A DNA stretch of 64,000 nt from Nocardia nova NBRC 15556 (GTDB lineage: Bacteria; Actinomycetota; Actinomycetes; Mycobacteriales; Mycobacteriaceae), in NCBI RefSeq assembly GCF_001613005.1, contig NZ_BDBN01000053.1:1-64000 (forward strand), in the 5' to 3' direction. The translations under genes were made by a program, and so were the position numbers. A model generated the notes under the pieces. That model made no database searches and had not been told where the DNA came from. It saw nothing but the letters and a program-made list of their open reading frames with translations. Each line of letters starts with the position of its first letter. Within the stretch, counting starts at the first letter, position 1. Shown piece after piece: positions 24,478 through 32,514 of this stretch.

Positions 24478-25146
24478 TCACTCGCTCAGCAGCAGTTCGG
24501 CGACGGCCTCCGGAGCCTCGTGCATGGCATCGTGGCCGGTGGGGAGGTCGTGGACCACCCACCCGGGGTCGGCTTCGAGCCGGGTGCGCTGTTCGGCGAA
24601 CGGGGTGCGGTCTTCCCAGCCCGAGCAGTAGACGAACTCCCGGCGGGGAACTCGGGCGAATGCGCCGGTGAGCCGGATTGTCTGCAGGAACGAGGCGAGC
24701 GGGTGGGGGCGGCGGCGCGGATCGCCGTTGCCCGGTGGGCGGACGGCATAACCGGTGGTCGCGGCGCCGTCGGCGATCACCTGCCGGAAGTAGTCGTTCA
24801 TCGCCGACCAGCACGATTCGCCGTCCCGGGGGACGTACGCGTCGAGATGCACCAGGCGCGCGATCCGGCCGCCGGCACGGTCGGCCGCAGCGGCGATCAC
24901 CATCCCGCCGTAGCTGTGCCCGACCAGCGTCACATCGGTCAGGTGGGCGCGGTCGATGAACCGCACGACGTCGTCGGCGTGGGTGTCGAGGTTGGCGGTC
25001 GCGACCGTCGCGGTATCGTCGTCCGGCCGCAGACCGGTCAGGGTCAGGGCGTGGACGGTATGACCGGCGCGCTCCAGCAGCGGAACCACCGCCTCGAACG
25101 ACCAGGAACCCTTCCACCCGCCGGGCGCCAGAACATATGTCGTCAT
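24478..25146 (-). CDS. Alpha/beta hydrolase
   Basis: A 222-residue alpha/beta hydrolase of the EstC/salicylate-binding-protein-like type. The first strand is TYVLAPGGWKGSWSFEAVVP (oxyanion hole GG), the nucleophile elbow is VTLVGHSYGGMVIAAAADRA, an acid candidate lies in LVHLDAYVPRDG and a terminal histidine in DLPTGHDAMHEAPEAVAE. Likely an esterase or lactonase acting on a small molecule. An AGAAGGA site precedes the ATG at 25146. No partner gene adjoins. Confidence 0.88.
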   Translation of the reverse strand: MTTYVLAPGGWKGSWSFEAVVPLLERAGHTVHALTLTGLRPDDDTATVATANLDTHADDVVRFIDRAHLTDVTLVGHSYGGMVIAAAADRAGGRIARLVHLDAYVPRDGESCWSAMNDYFRQVIADGAATTGYAVRPPGNGDPRRRPHPLASFLQTIRLTGAFARVPRREFVYCSGWEDRTPFAEQRTRLEADPGWVVHDLPTGHDAMHEAPEAVAELLLSE

Positions 25147-25447
25147 GCGCTTTTCCTTCTCTCCCACTGCGGCATCGAGGCACGCCACCTCGGAATCACT
25201 TCGCGTGGAGACAGTCTCACCGGCTGGGAGGGTGGCTTGCTACCGAGAGAAGGCCATCCAGTACCTGTTCGCCGCCAACGTCGCCCGATCATTCACGACG
25301 TACCGTAAAGCATTGCCGCCGAATCGGTTTCGCCCCATCTCCCCGGATCGCTCGTACGACCACGCCCCGGCGACGGGTACCCCCGGCGAGCATCGCGGAC
25401 GGCTGTCGTCGACAGCGGACGGTACCGTCGCCGCCCGCGGTCCCGAC
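25147..25447. other. Spacer between hydrolase start and mgtE end
   Basis: About 300 bases with no supported gene. Two adjacent short palindromes, GCTGTCGTCGACAGC (25402-25416) and GACGGTACCGTC (25418-25429), lie 20-45 bases downstream of the mgtE stop on the minus strand and may terminate it. The remainder should carry the hydrolase promoter, but I see no clear -10/-35 pair. Confidence 0.5.
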
Positions 25448-27001
25448 TCAGATGCCGAGTACGAGCTTCGCCGTCGTGAAGTAGATGACCAGCCCGGTCG
25501 CATCGACCAGCGTCGTCACCATGGGCGCGGAGATCACCGCCGGGTCGATGCGCAATTTCTTGGCCAGCAACGGCATCGTGCCGCCGATGGTCGCGGCCCA
25601 GCCACAGATGATCACCAGGGTGATGCCGACGACCAGCGCGATCTGCGCGCCGACGAACGCCGCGCCGATCACCATGCCGACCACCGCGAGCATCGACCCC
25701 AGCACCAGGCCGACCCGGCATTCACGCCAGATGACCTTCAGCAGATCCGACACCCGCACCTCTCCCACGGCCAATGCCCGCACACACGAGGTCGCCGCCT
25801 GCGCACCGGCATTGCCGCCCGCGCCGATCAGGAGCGGAATGAACAACGCGAGATGCGCGGCCTGGGCGAGCGTCGCCTCGAACGCGTCGGTCACCGTGAC
25901 CGTCAGGGTGGCCGCGACCAGCAGCAACAACAACCACATCGCGCGGTAGCGGGCCAGCTGGAACACACCGGCGGCCATGTAGTGCCCGGACCACGGGCTG
26001 GCGCCGGCCTGCCGCGCCACATCCTCACTGTCGGCGGCCTCGATGACCTCGACCGCGTCGTCGATGGTCAGCAGTCCAACCAGCCGGTCTTCGCTGTCGA
26101 CGACCGGCAGGTTGATCAGGTTGGTCTCGCGCATGAGCCGCGCGGCCTTCTCCGCGGCGTCGGTCGCGCGGGCGAAAACCGGTGCGGTGACGACGAGTTC
26201 GGTCAGCATCGTCTCCGGATCGCTGAGAACCAGTTCCCGCATCTCGACCACGCCGGTGAGCCGGCGACCGCCGTCCACCACCGGCAGGGTGTACACCGTC
26301 TCCGCGTGCGCGCCCTTGGCCCGAACCACCCGCAGCGCCTGTTCGACGGTCAGATCACAGTGCAGCGCAACGACTTCCGGGGTCATGTAGCGACCGACCG
26401 ATCCCTCGGGATAGCCGAGCAGCGCCGCGGTCATCCGCCGTTCGCGCGGGCTCAGCCCGGCCAGCACCTTCTTGGCGACCGTCGCGGGGGCCTCGCGCAG
26501 CATCCGGGCGCGGTCGTCGGGGTCCATCCCCTCCACCAGTTCCCGGAAGCTCTGATCACGCATCCCGGACAAGATCTGCTGCTGGTCCACCGGCTCGAGC
26601 TCCTCGAACACCGCCAGCGCGTGGTCCTTGTCCAGCAGCCGGAACGCGATGCCGGCGTGCACGGCGTCCATGCGCGCGAGTTCGTCGGCGATCCGGTGTG
26701 GGGCGTGGTCGTCCAGCCAGGTCAGCGCGGCGTCGACGCGGCGGTCGTCGATGAGGTCGCGGAGCGAGTCGTGATCCGAATGCTGTTCGGCGACAGCCGT
26801 TTCCGCCGTGCGGGCCGCATCGTGTCCGCTTGCGTCGGCGGCACACGTGTCGTGCACCCCCGCTTCGGTGGCGTGTTTCTCGCCGGCGGACGCTCGACCA
26901 GCCTCCGCGCCGGCGTGGTACAGCGCGGACTCGGTGGCCGGACGACCCTCATCCGGGACATCCGGGCGTGCGGGCGCGGCAAAGAACAGATCGGTCGACA
27001 T
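25448..27001 (-). CDS. mgtE: Magnesium transporter MgtE
   Basis: A 517-residue MgtE channel. An acidic disordered N-terminus (~70 residues) precedes the MgtE N domain (RIADELARMDAVHAGIAFRL, VDQQQILSGMRDQSFRELVE), two CBS domains (YMTPEVVALHCDLTVEQALR, INLPVVDSEDRLVGLLTIDD) and five membrane spans containing the conserved IPLLIGAGGNAGAQAATSCV pore motif. It mediates Mg2+ uptake gated by cytosolic Mg2+. GAGG lies 8 bases before the ATG at 27001. The N-terminal extension is longer than in Bacillus or Thermus MgtE. Confidence 0.93.
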   Translation of the reverse strand: MSTDLFFAAPARPDVPDEGRPATESALYHAGAEAGRASAGEKHATEAGVHDTCAADASGHDAARTAETAVAEQHSDHDSLRDLIDDRRVDAALTWLDDHAPHRIADELARMDAVHAGIAFRLLDKDHALAVFEELEPVDQQQILSGMRDQSFRELVEGMDPDDRARMLREAPATVAKKVLAGLSPRERRMTAALLGYPEGSVGRYMTPEVVALHCDLTVEQALRVVRAKGAHAETVYTLPVVDGGRRLTGVVEMRELVLSDPETMLTELVVTAPVFARATDAAEKAARLMRETNLINLPVVDSEDRLVGLLTIDDAVEVIEAADSEDVARQAGASPWSGHYMAAGVFQLARYRAMWLLLLLVAATLTVTVTDAFEATLAQAAHLALFIPLLIGAGGNAGAQAATSCVRALAVGEVRVSDLLKVIWRECRVGLVLGSMLAVVGMVIGAAFVGAQIALVVGITLVIICGWAATIGGTMPLLAKKLRIDPAVISAPMVTTLVDATGLVIYFTTAKLVLGI

Positions 27002-27350
27002 GACAGAACCTCGGCATACTGCGAGTGGGTACGGGATCACGGATCACACCGCGAGGCACCGACCTCGCCACCGAAAGCTCTACCGGCAGAACAGGAGGAC
27101 GGCGCCGCGCGGCCTTCGACTCGGGGGTTCGCTACGCACAGCCACCCACCTCCTCATCGCCCGCACTACACCGTCAGAGAATTTCGATGCCCTCCCGGCA
27201 CCCCGATGACCCGCCTCGTCGCCTGGTCATCGCCCGGACGCACAGCGCCCGCATGCAGGCTACACCCCCAACCGCCGCCGCGCCGAACCACGAAACTTCG
27301 GTTTCGCGCATGTACCGAGCGAGGGGTGATCAGTACGGCCGCCGCCTCCC
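27002..27350. other. Spacer upstream of mgtE
   Basis: About 350 bases between the mgtE start and the end of the GIY-YIG gene. I looked for an M-box magnesium riboswitch on the minus strand and did not recognise its conserved segments. A short hairpin CGAAAC-TTCG-GTTTCG (27291-27306) may end the upstream gene. No coding region supported. Confidence 0.5.
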
Positions 27351-28115
27351 TCACTCGTCCTTCGTATCGGCCGTATCCTCGACGCAATATCGACATGTCT
27401 CCTTGAAGACACCCTTGTTCGTGTGATGTCGCGTGTGGGCATTGCGCCTGCTCGAAGGCATCGGCCGCCCCTTCCGGACGGCGGACATCTTCGCCCGAGT
27501 CTCGGCACTGGCGGTCCGCCCGAAGTTCGGGTTTCCTGCGCCCATGCGCATCTCCGAAAGACGCCGACGCGATTCTTCCGGCATAGCATGGCCGAATCCC
27601 GGGTGCGCGGCGCCGAACTTCCCGAAGTTGGGATTCGCTTCACCCTGAAAAGAGCCTTTGCGGTCCATCGACCATTTCACGCGCTGCGACGCCGAATGCG
27701 TACGCCCGAAAAACGGATTCTCTTCGCCGAAACGACTCACACCCTGACGACCGGTCGACCGAATCCGCGCGGCCTCCCGCATTTCCGCGGTCCAGATCAC
27801 ACCTACTGGCCCCAGTCCGCCCTCGGAAAGGTTGAGGAGTGGCTGGCCTTCTTTCCGTAGATAAGCGATCCACGCGATCTCAGCGCGTCCCAGATCCTGG
27901 AGGCCGTATACCCAGTCCAGGACATCCGCAATGACGGCATCTCGGTCCTGTTTGCGCAGCCAGTCGTAAAACGGCGTCTTGCGACCCGCACCGGCTTCCT
28001 TGAAGTGTTGCCGGAGCCGTACATGCTCCGACTTCGTCGTCAACCCTATATAGCGATAGTCGTACTCGGTGCGGAGGCGAACTCCGTAGATGACACCATG
28101 TTTCGGCTCACCCAT
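27351..28115 (-). CDS. GIY-YIG / NUMOD3 homing endonuclease-like protein
   Basis: A 254-residue protein. Residues ~6-90 read HGVIYGVRLRTEYDYRYIGL followed by TTKSEHVRLRQHFKE, a GIY-YIG nuclease pattern (IYGV...YIG, Arg in the next helix). The C-terminal half holds three NUMOD3-type DNA-binding repeats: GEENPFFGRTHSASQR, GEANPNFGKFGAAHPGFG and GAGNPNFGRTASAETRAKMS. A basic tail ends with a CRYC motif. This is the architecture of free-standing GIY-YIG homing endonucleases. It lies 35 bases downstream of the nrdE stop on the same strand, in a spot with no counterpart in the mycobacterial order. GGGGGG lies 4 bases before the ATG. DNA cleavage is inferred. Confidence 0.82.
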   Translation of the reverse strand: MGEPKHGVIYGVRLRTEYDYRYIGLTTKSEHVRLRQHFKEAGAGRKTPFYDWLRKQDRDAVIADVLDWVYGLQDLGRAEIAWIAYLRKEGQPLLNLSEGGLGPVGVIWTAEMREAARIRSTGRQGVSRFGEENPFFGRTHSASQRVKWSMDRKGSFQGEANPNFGKFGAAHPGFGHAMPEESRRRLSEMRMGAGNPNFGRTASAETRAKMSAVRKGRPMPSSRRNAHTRHHTNKGVFKETCRYCVEDTADTKDE

Positions 28116-28150
28116 CGACCCCCCGCATCGAGTCTTCTATGTGCTACACA

Positions 28151-30334
28151 TCACAACATACAGGAAACGCAATTCTCAATTTCAGTCCCTTGCAACGCCA
28201 TCTGCCGGATGCGGATGTAGTACAGGGTCTTGATTCCCTTGCGCCAGGCGTAGATCTGGGCCTTGTTGACGTCGCGGGTGGTGGCGCTGTCCTTGAAGAA
28301 CAGGGTCAGCGACAGGCCCTGGTCCACGTGCTGGGTGGCCGCGGCGTAGGTGTCGATGATCTTCTCGTAGCCGATGTCGTAGGCGTCGGCGAAGTATTCG
28401 AGATTGTCGTTGGTCAGGTAGGGCGCCGGATAGTAGACGCGGCCGATCTTGCCTTCCTTGCGGATCTCGATCTTCGACGCCACCGGGTGGATCGAGCTGG
28501 TGGAGTGGTTGATGTAGGAGATCGACCCGGTCGGCGGCACCGCTTGCAGGTTCTGGTTGTAGATGCCGTGCTCCATGACCGAGGCCTTCAGCTCGAGCCA
28601 GTCCTCCTGGGTCGGGATGTGCACGCCCGCTTCGGCGAAGATCTCCCGCACGCGATCGGTCTTCGGCTCCCATGCCTGTTCGGTGTACTTGTCGAAGTAT
28701 TCGCCGCTGGCGTACTTGGATTCCGGGAAGCCGCCGAAGGCCGTGCCGCGCTCGATGGCGAGCTTGTTGGAGGCACGCACCGCGTGATAGGCGACGGTAT
28801 AGAAGTAGATGTTGGTGAAGTCCACACCTTCTTCGGATCCGTAGTGGACCCGCTCGCGCGCCAGATACCCGTGCAGGTTCATCTGGCCCAGGCCGATGGC
28901 GTGGGATTCGTTGTTGCCCTGCTCGATCGAGGGCACCGAATAGATGTGGGTCTGATCCGAGACCGCGGTCAGCGCCCGGATCGCGACCTCGATGGTCTGC
29001 CCGAAATCCGGTGAGTCCATCGCCTTGGCGATATTGAGCGAGCCCAGGTTGCAGGAGATGTCCTTGCCGACCTCCGCGTAGGACAGGTCGTCGTTGAACA
29101 CCGACGGCGTGGAGACCTGCAGGATCTCCGAGCACAGGTTGGAGTGGGTGATCTTGCCCTTGATCGGGTTGGCCCGGTTCACCGTGTCCTCGAACATGAT
29201 GTAGGGGTAACCGGATTCGAACTGCAGCTCGGCGATGGTCTGGAAGAACTCGCGGGCGTTGATCTTCGACTTGCGGATGCGCTTGTCGTCGACCATCTCG
29301 TAGTACTTCTCGGTGACGTCGATATCGGCGAACGGCACGCCGTAGATGCGCTCGACGTCGTAGGGCGAGAACAGGTACATGTCCTCGTTCTTCTTCGCCA
29401 GCTCGAAGGTGATGTCGGGGATCACCACACCCAGCGAGAGCGTCTTGATGCGGATCTTCTCGTCCGCGTTCTCCCGCTTGGTGTCGAGGAAGCGGTAGAT
29501 GTCGGGGTGGTGCGCGTGCAGGTACACCGCGCCCGCGCCCTGACGCGCGCCGAGCTGATTGGCGTAGGAGAAGGAGTCCTCGAGCAGCTTCATGATGGGG
29601 ATGACGCCGGAGGACTGGTTCTCGATCTTCTTGATCGGCGCACCGTGCTCGCGAATGTTGCTCAGCAGCAACGCGACTCCGCCGCCGCGCTTGGACAGCT
29701 GCAGCGCCGAGTTGATGGAGCGCCCGATGGACTCCATATTGTCCTCGATGCGCAGCAGGAAGCACGAGACCGGTTCGCCGCGCTGCTTCTTGCCCGAGTT
29801 CAGGAACGTCGGGGTGGCCGGCTGGAAGCGGCCGTCGATGATCTCCTCGACCAGCTGCTGGGCGAGGATCTCGTCGCCGGCGGCCAGGGTCAGCGCGACC
29901 ATGCAGACCCGGTCCTCGAACCGCTCGAGATAGCGCTTCCCGTCGAAGGTCTTGAGCGTGTAGGACGTGTAGTACTTGAACGCGCCGAGGAAGGTGGGGA
30001 ACCGGAACTTCTTGGCGTAGGCCTGCTGGAACAGCTTCTTGACGAACGCACGGCTGTACTGGTCGAGAACCTCGGGCTCGTAGTAGTTCTCCTCCACGAG
30101 GTAGTCGAGCTTCTCGTCGAGGTTGTGGAAGAAGACGGTGTTCTGGTTGACATGCTGCAGGAAGTACTGCCGGGCGGCGGCGACATCCTTGTCGAACTGG
30201 ATCTCACCGTTGGGTCCGTACAGGTTCAGCATCGCGTTGAGCGCGTGGTAGTCCAGGCCCTCGGTCGAGGTCTCGGTGCTGACCGGGCGCTCTAGGCGGG
30301 CCGTCTTTCCGGCCGGTGCTGTTGTCGTTGCCAA
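28151..30334 (-). CDS. nrdE: Class Ib ribonucleotide reductase alpha subunit NrdE
   Basis: A 727-residue catalytic subunit. Visible features include YHALNAMLNLYGPNGEIQFD, LTLAAGDEILAQQLVEEIID, PVSCFLLRIEDNMESIG (active-site Cys), SKRGGGVALLLSNIRE, LCSEILQVSTPS (Asn-Cys-Glu region), VPPTGSISYINHSTSSIHPV and the C-terminal redox pair ENCVSCML. NrdE lacks the long ATP-cone found in NrdA. I start it at TTG 30334, which overlaps nrdI by 43 bases; no ATG/GTG lies near, and the next ATG would remove conserved sequence. It is the last gene of nrdH-nrdI-nrdE. Confidence 0.95.
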   Translation of the reverse strand: MATTTAPAGKTARLERPVSTETSTEGLDYHALNAMLNLYGPNGEIQFDKDVAAARQYFLQHVNQNTVFFHNLDEKLDYLVEENYYEPEVLDQYSRAFVKKLFQQAYAKKFRFPTFLGAFKYYTSYTLKTFDGKRYLERFEDRVCMVALTLAAGDEILAQQLVEEIIDGRFQPATPTFLNSGKKQRGEPVSCFLLRIEDNMESIGRSINSALQLSKRGGGVALLLSNIREHGAPIKKIENQSSGVIPIMKLLEDSFSYANQLGARQGAGAVYLHAHHPDIYRFLDTKRENADEKIRIKTLSLGVVIPDITFELAKKNEDMYLFSPYDVERIYGVPFADIDVTEKYYEMVDDKRIRKSKINAREFFQTIAELQFESGYPYIMFEDTVNRANPIKGKITHSNLCSEILQVSTPSVFNDDLSYAEVGKDISCNLGSLNIAKAMDSPDFGQTIEVAIRALTAVSDQTHIYSVPSIEQGNNESHAIGLGQMNLHGYLARERVHYGSEEGVDFTNIYFYTVAYHAVRASNKLAIERGTAFGGFPESKYASGEYFDKYTEQAWEPKTDRVREIFAEAGVHIPTQEDWLELKASVMEHGIYNQNLQAVPPTGSISYINHSTSSIHPVASKIEIRKEGKIGRVYYPAPYLTNDNLEYFADAYDIGYEKIIDTYAAATQHVDQGLSLTLFFKDSATTRDVNKAQIYAWRKGIKTLYYIRIRQMALQGTEIENCVSCML

Positions 30335-30795
30335 AACAATCCCAATCCCTCTCGGACGCGCTCGACGTCCTCGGCGGTTCCCATCAGTTCGAAGCGATAC
30401 AGGTACGGCACCCCGCATTTGCGCGAGATGACCTCTCCCGCATAGCAATACGTATCGCCGAAGTTCGTGTTGCCGGCCGCGATCACCCCGCGCAACAGCG
30501 CACGATTATGCGGATCGTTGAGGAATTTCGCCACCTGCCTGGGGACGAATTCCTTGTCCGAGCGACCGGCTGCCCCCTCGCCGCGCTGCGCGTCGAACAC
30601 GTGCCGGCCGCCACCGTAGGTGGGGCAGATCAGCACATAGGGCGTGTCGACGCGCAGCGAATCGGCGGTGTGGAGCGGAATGCGAACGGCCGGCAAACCC
30701 AGCCGTTCGACGAAGCGGTGCGTGTTCTCCGACGCGCTCGAGAAGTAGACCAGAGCGGGCGTCGATTGGGTTCCTTCCCCGGACAACCCAGCCAT
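30292..30795 (-). CDS. nrdI: Class Ib ribonucleotide reductase flavodoxin NrdI
   Basis: A 167-residue flavodoxin-like protein: ALVYFSSASENTHRFVERLG binds the FMN phosphate, CPTYGGG the isoalloxazine, and GVIAAGNTNFGDTYCYAGE is the NrdI signature. It delivers superoxide or reducing equivalents to assemble the NrdF metal-radical cofactor. GGGGGAG lies 6 bases before the ATG. It sits between nrdH and nrdE and overlaps the chosen nrdE start. Confidence 0.95.
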   Translation of the reverse strand: MAGLSGEGTQSTPALVYFSSASENTHRFVERLGLPAVRIPLHTADSLRVDTPYVLICPTYGGGRHVFDAQRGEGAAGRSDKEFVPRQVAKFLNDPHNRALLRGVIAAGNTNFGDTYCYAGEVISRKCGVPYLYRFELMGTAEDVERVREGLGLFWQRQQHRPERRPA

Positions 30796-30843
30796 CCCAC
30801 TCCCCCTTACTCTGCTCGTCGGACGAACGGTGACCGGAGCGGA

Positions 30844-31077
30844 TCAGGCCGCGGCGGTCACCAGGGACTTGATGCGGTCCGGACGGAAACCGGACCAGTG
30901 CTCGTCGCCGGCGACGACGACGGGGGCCTGCAGATATCCCAGCGCCATCACATAGTCGCGGGCCTCGGGGTTCTCGGAGATATCGACGACCTCGTACTCC
31001 ACACCGGCCTTGTCGAGCGCGCGGTAGGTGGCGTTGCACTGGACACAAGCGGGCTTGGTGTAGACCGTGATACTCAT
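30844..31077 (-). CDS. nrdH: Glutaredoxin-like electron donor NrdH
   Basis: A 77-residue redoxin with the NrdH active site CVQC at residues 11-14 (VYTKPACVQCNATYRALDKA) and the C-terminal HWSGFRPDRIKSL motif typical of NrdH. It reduces the C-terminal cysteines of NrdE and is itself reduced by thioredoxin reductase. AAGGAG lies upstream of the ATG. First gene of the nrdHIE operon. Confidence 0.95.
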   Translation of the reverse strand: MSITVYTKPACVQCNATYRALDKAGVEYEVVDISENPEARDYVMALGYLQAPVVVAGDEHWSGFRPDRIKSLVTAAA

Positions 31078-31204
31078 GGGTGACCCTCTCTCCTTGCCTT
31101 ATCCGATGCAGCCTTGAATCGGTACGCCATCTGCTGTGAGCATCCGTACTGAGCACGATCCATCTGGTACTGCGCAAACCCCTGGAAGTAGGGGCACCAC
31201 CGGT

Positions 31205-31222
31205 GATCACAGTGCTGTGATC
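31205..31222. promoter_or_regulatory. 18-base palindrome upstream of nrdH
   Basis: GATCACAGTGCTGTGATC is an inverted repeat of 8-base arms around TG, 128 bases before the nrdH start and 35 bases from the nearest NrdR box. It does not fit the NrdR consensus. It may be the site of a second regulator or a hairpin in the leader mRNA. Confidence 0.5.
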
Positions 31223-31256
31223 GGCTCGGAATCCGTCTCCCCTTCCAGTGCCGTAG

Positions 31257-31304
31257 ACACTACACCTAGTGGCCGACAGATTCATACAACACGACATGTT
31301 GCGA
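31257..31304 (-). promoter_or_regulatory. Tandem NrdR boxes before nrdHIE
   Basis: ACACTACACCTAGTGG at 31257-31272 is nearly identical to the proximal box upstream of nrdF, and ACACGACATGTTGCGA at 31289-31304 is a weaker second box. The 32-base start-to-start spacing is the same as at nrdF, so both halves of the reductase are placed under NrdR. Confidence 0.78.
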
Positions 31305-31555
31305 ACCACAAAGATGAAATTCGACGGCCGTAAGTACCAGGACAGTCGATTCGCAACCCGACACGACAGTGGCGCAGATCACGATTTCATGTCGCAGCTC
31401 TCTCTCAGCAAACCCAATACCACCTCTGGTCACATCGGCCACAGGGATCTCAACAGGCCCGTCTGGGCACATCCGAAACGACCGAATGCCGCGCCCGTTC
31501 CGGGGAACGAACGCGGCATTCGGCGGCTACTTCGGCGTGTCGCAGCCGAGCCGGA
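31305..31555. other. Spacer between nrdHIE promoter and rpmJ2
   Basis: Only the hairpin at 31483-31523 is recognisable here. No gene is supported in the remaining 180 bases, which are lower in GC than the surroundings. Confidence 0.5.
31483..31523 (-). terminator. Terminator hairpin after rpmJ2
   Basis: CCGAATGCCGCG (31483-31494) pairs with CGCGGCATTCGG (31512-31523), with further internal pairing CGTTCC/GGAACG. It starts 33 bases after the L36 stop and is followed on the minus strand by TCGTTTCG. Confidence 0.75.
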
Positions 31556-31678
31556 TCAGCCCTGGCGAGCCTTGAACCGCGGCTCCTTCTTGTTGATCAC
31601 ATAGGTCTTGCCACGGCGTCGCACCACCTGAGCGCCCGGCTTGTCCTTCAGCGAACGCAGTGAATTCCGGACCTTCAT
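31556..31678 (-). CDS. rpmJ2: 50S ribosomal protein L36, zinc-independent paralog
   Basis: A 40-residue L36: MKVRNSLRSLKDKPGAQVV, then RRRGKTYVINKKEPRFKARQ and Gly-stop. It lacks the three cysteines and histidine that bind zinc in canonical L36, so it is the C-minus (YkgO-type) paralog that replaces the zinc form when zinc is scarce. AGGAGG lies 5 bases before the ATG, and a Zur-type operator lies just upstream. The gene stands alone and ends in a hairpin. Confidence 0.93.
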   Translation of the reverse strand: MKVRNSLRSLKDKPGAQVVRRRGKTYVINKKEPRFKARQG

Positions 31679-31691
31679 GAGGACCTCCTAT

Positions 31692-31706
31692 TGGAAATGG
31701 TTTTCA
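31692..31706 (-). promoter_or_regulatory. Zur-type operator before rpmJ2
   Basis: TGGAAATGGTTTTCA (complement TGAAAACCATTTCCA) is a 15-base imperfect palindrome resembling the actinomycete Zur box TGaaAatgatTttCA. It lies 14 bases upstream of the L36 start, next to a TATAGGAT sequence that could be the -10 element. Zur repression of C-minus ribosomal protein genes is established in actinomycetes; binding here is inferred from sequence. Confidence 0.75.
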
Positions 31707-31786
31707 TATCCTATAGAGGTGTGCGACGGGAGCGTTAGGACGCCGGTCACGTCGCCGCCCCTCGTAGCCGATGGCCCCCGACGCCA

Positions 31787-31820
31787 CCGAGGGGCCACAC
31801 CATCGGGTGCGGCCCCTCGG
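31787..31820 (-). terminator. Hairpin after the FMN reductase gene
   Basis: CCGAGGGGCC (31787-31796) pairs with GGCCCCTCGG (31811-31820) around a short loop, 30 bases past the reductase stop on the minus strand. No T run follows. Confidence 0.65.
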
Positions 31821-31849
31821 AACGGCTCGAGCCGGTTACCGTCTCGGGC

Positions 31850-32413
31850 TCAGGCGTTGACCGATTCCCGCGCGGCGACCAGTTCGGTGACCGCGGCGGC
31901 GAGCTGGGTCAGAGCCTCGGCGTCCTCGCGCGGATGCGCCTCGCCGAAGCGCTGGCCGATGGTGCCGAAGTGCAGGTGCGCGCTCTCCACGACGGTGCCG
32001 CCGGCCACACCTACCGCCTTCACCGTGTCGCCGTGCGCCCACTTCGCGGCGTTCTGGCTGATCGAGGCGCTGATCACGGCGACCGGCTTGTCCTTGATCG
32101 AACCGGCGCCGTAGGGCCGCGAGGCCCAGTCGATCGCATTCTTCAGCACGGCCGGGATCGTTCCGTTGTATTCGGGGACGAACAGCACCAGGGCGTCGGC
32201 GGCGGCGACGGCGTCACGCAGCGCCTGCGCCGGCGCCGGCACCTGACCCGGTACGTCGATGTCCTCGTTGTAGAACGGAACATTTCCGAGACCGTCGTAG
32301 ATATCGACCTCGACACCTTCCGGGGCGGTCTGGGCGGCAGCCTCGGCCAGCTGCCGGTTGATCGAACCGGCGCGCAAGCTGCCGACGAGAGCCAGGATGC
32401 GAGTCTGTGACAT
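31850..32413 (-). CDS. NADPH-dependent FMN reductase
   Basis: A 187-residue flavodoxin-fold reductase of the azoreductase/chromate-reductase type. The phosphate loop is ALVGSLRAGSINRQLAE, FMN contacts are in LVLFVPEYNGTIPAVLKNAI and DWASRPYGAGSIKDKPVAVI. It likely reduces quinones or flavins with NADPH. AAGGAGTGATC lies directly before the ATG at 32413. It corresponds to Rv3054c and is divergent from a TetR gene, as is Rv3055 in mycobacteria. Confidence 0.92.
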   Translation of the reverse strand: MSQTRILALVGSLRAGSINRQLAEAAAQTAPEGVEVDIYDGLGNVPFYNEDIDVPGQVPAPAQALRDAVAAADALVLFVPEYNGTIPAVLKNAIDWASRPYGAGSIKDKPVAVISASISQNAAKWAHGDTVKAVGVAGGTVVESAHLHFGTIGQRFGEAHPREDAEALTQLAAAVTELVAARESVNA

Positions 32414-32514
32414 GATCACTCCTTGTGCGGTGGGGCGGCGGTGGCTTCCGCTGTCACGACACGATAACCGGACTACGGTCCGCTTTCATTCCCGGGTCAT
32501 GGGGTAAACGAACT

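Noticed and set aside
27002..27350. M-box magnesium riboswitch upstream of mgtE
   Set aside because: The conserved M-box segments could not be found on the minus strand.
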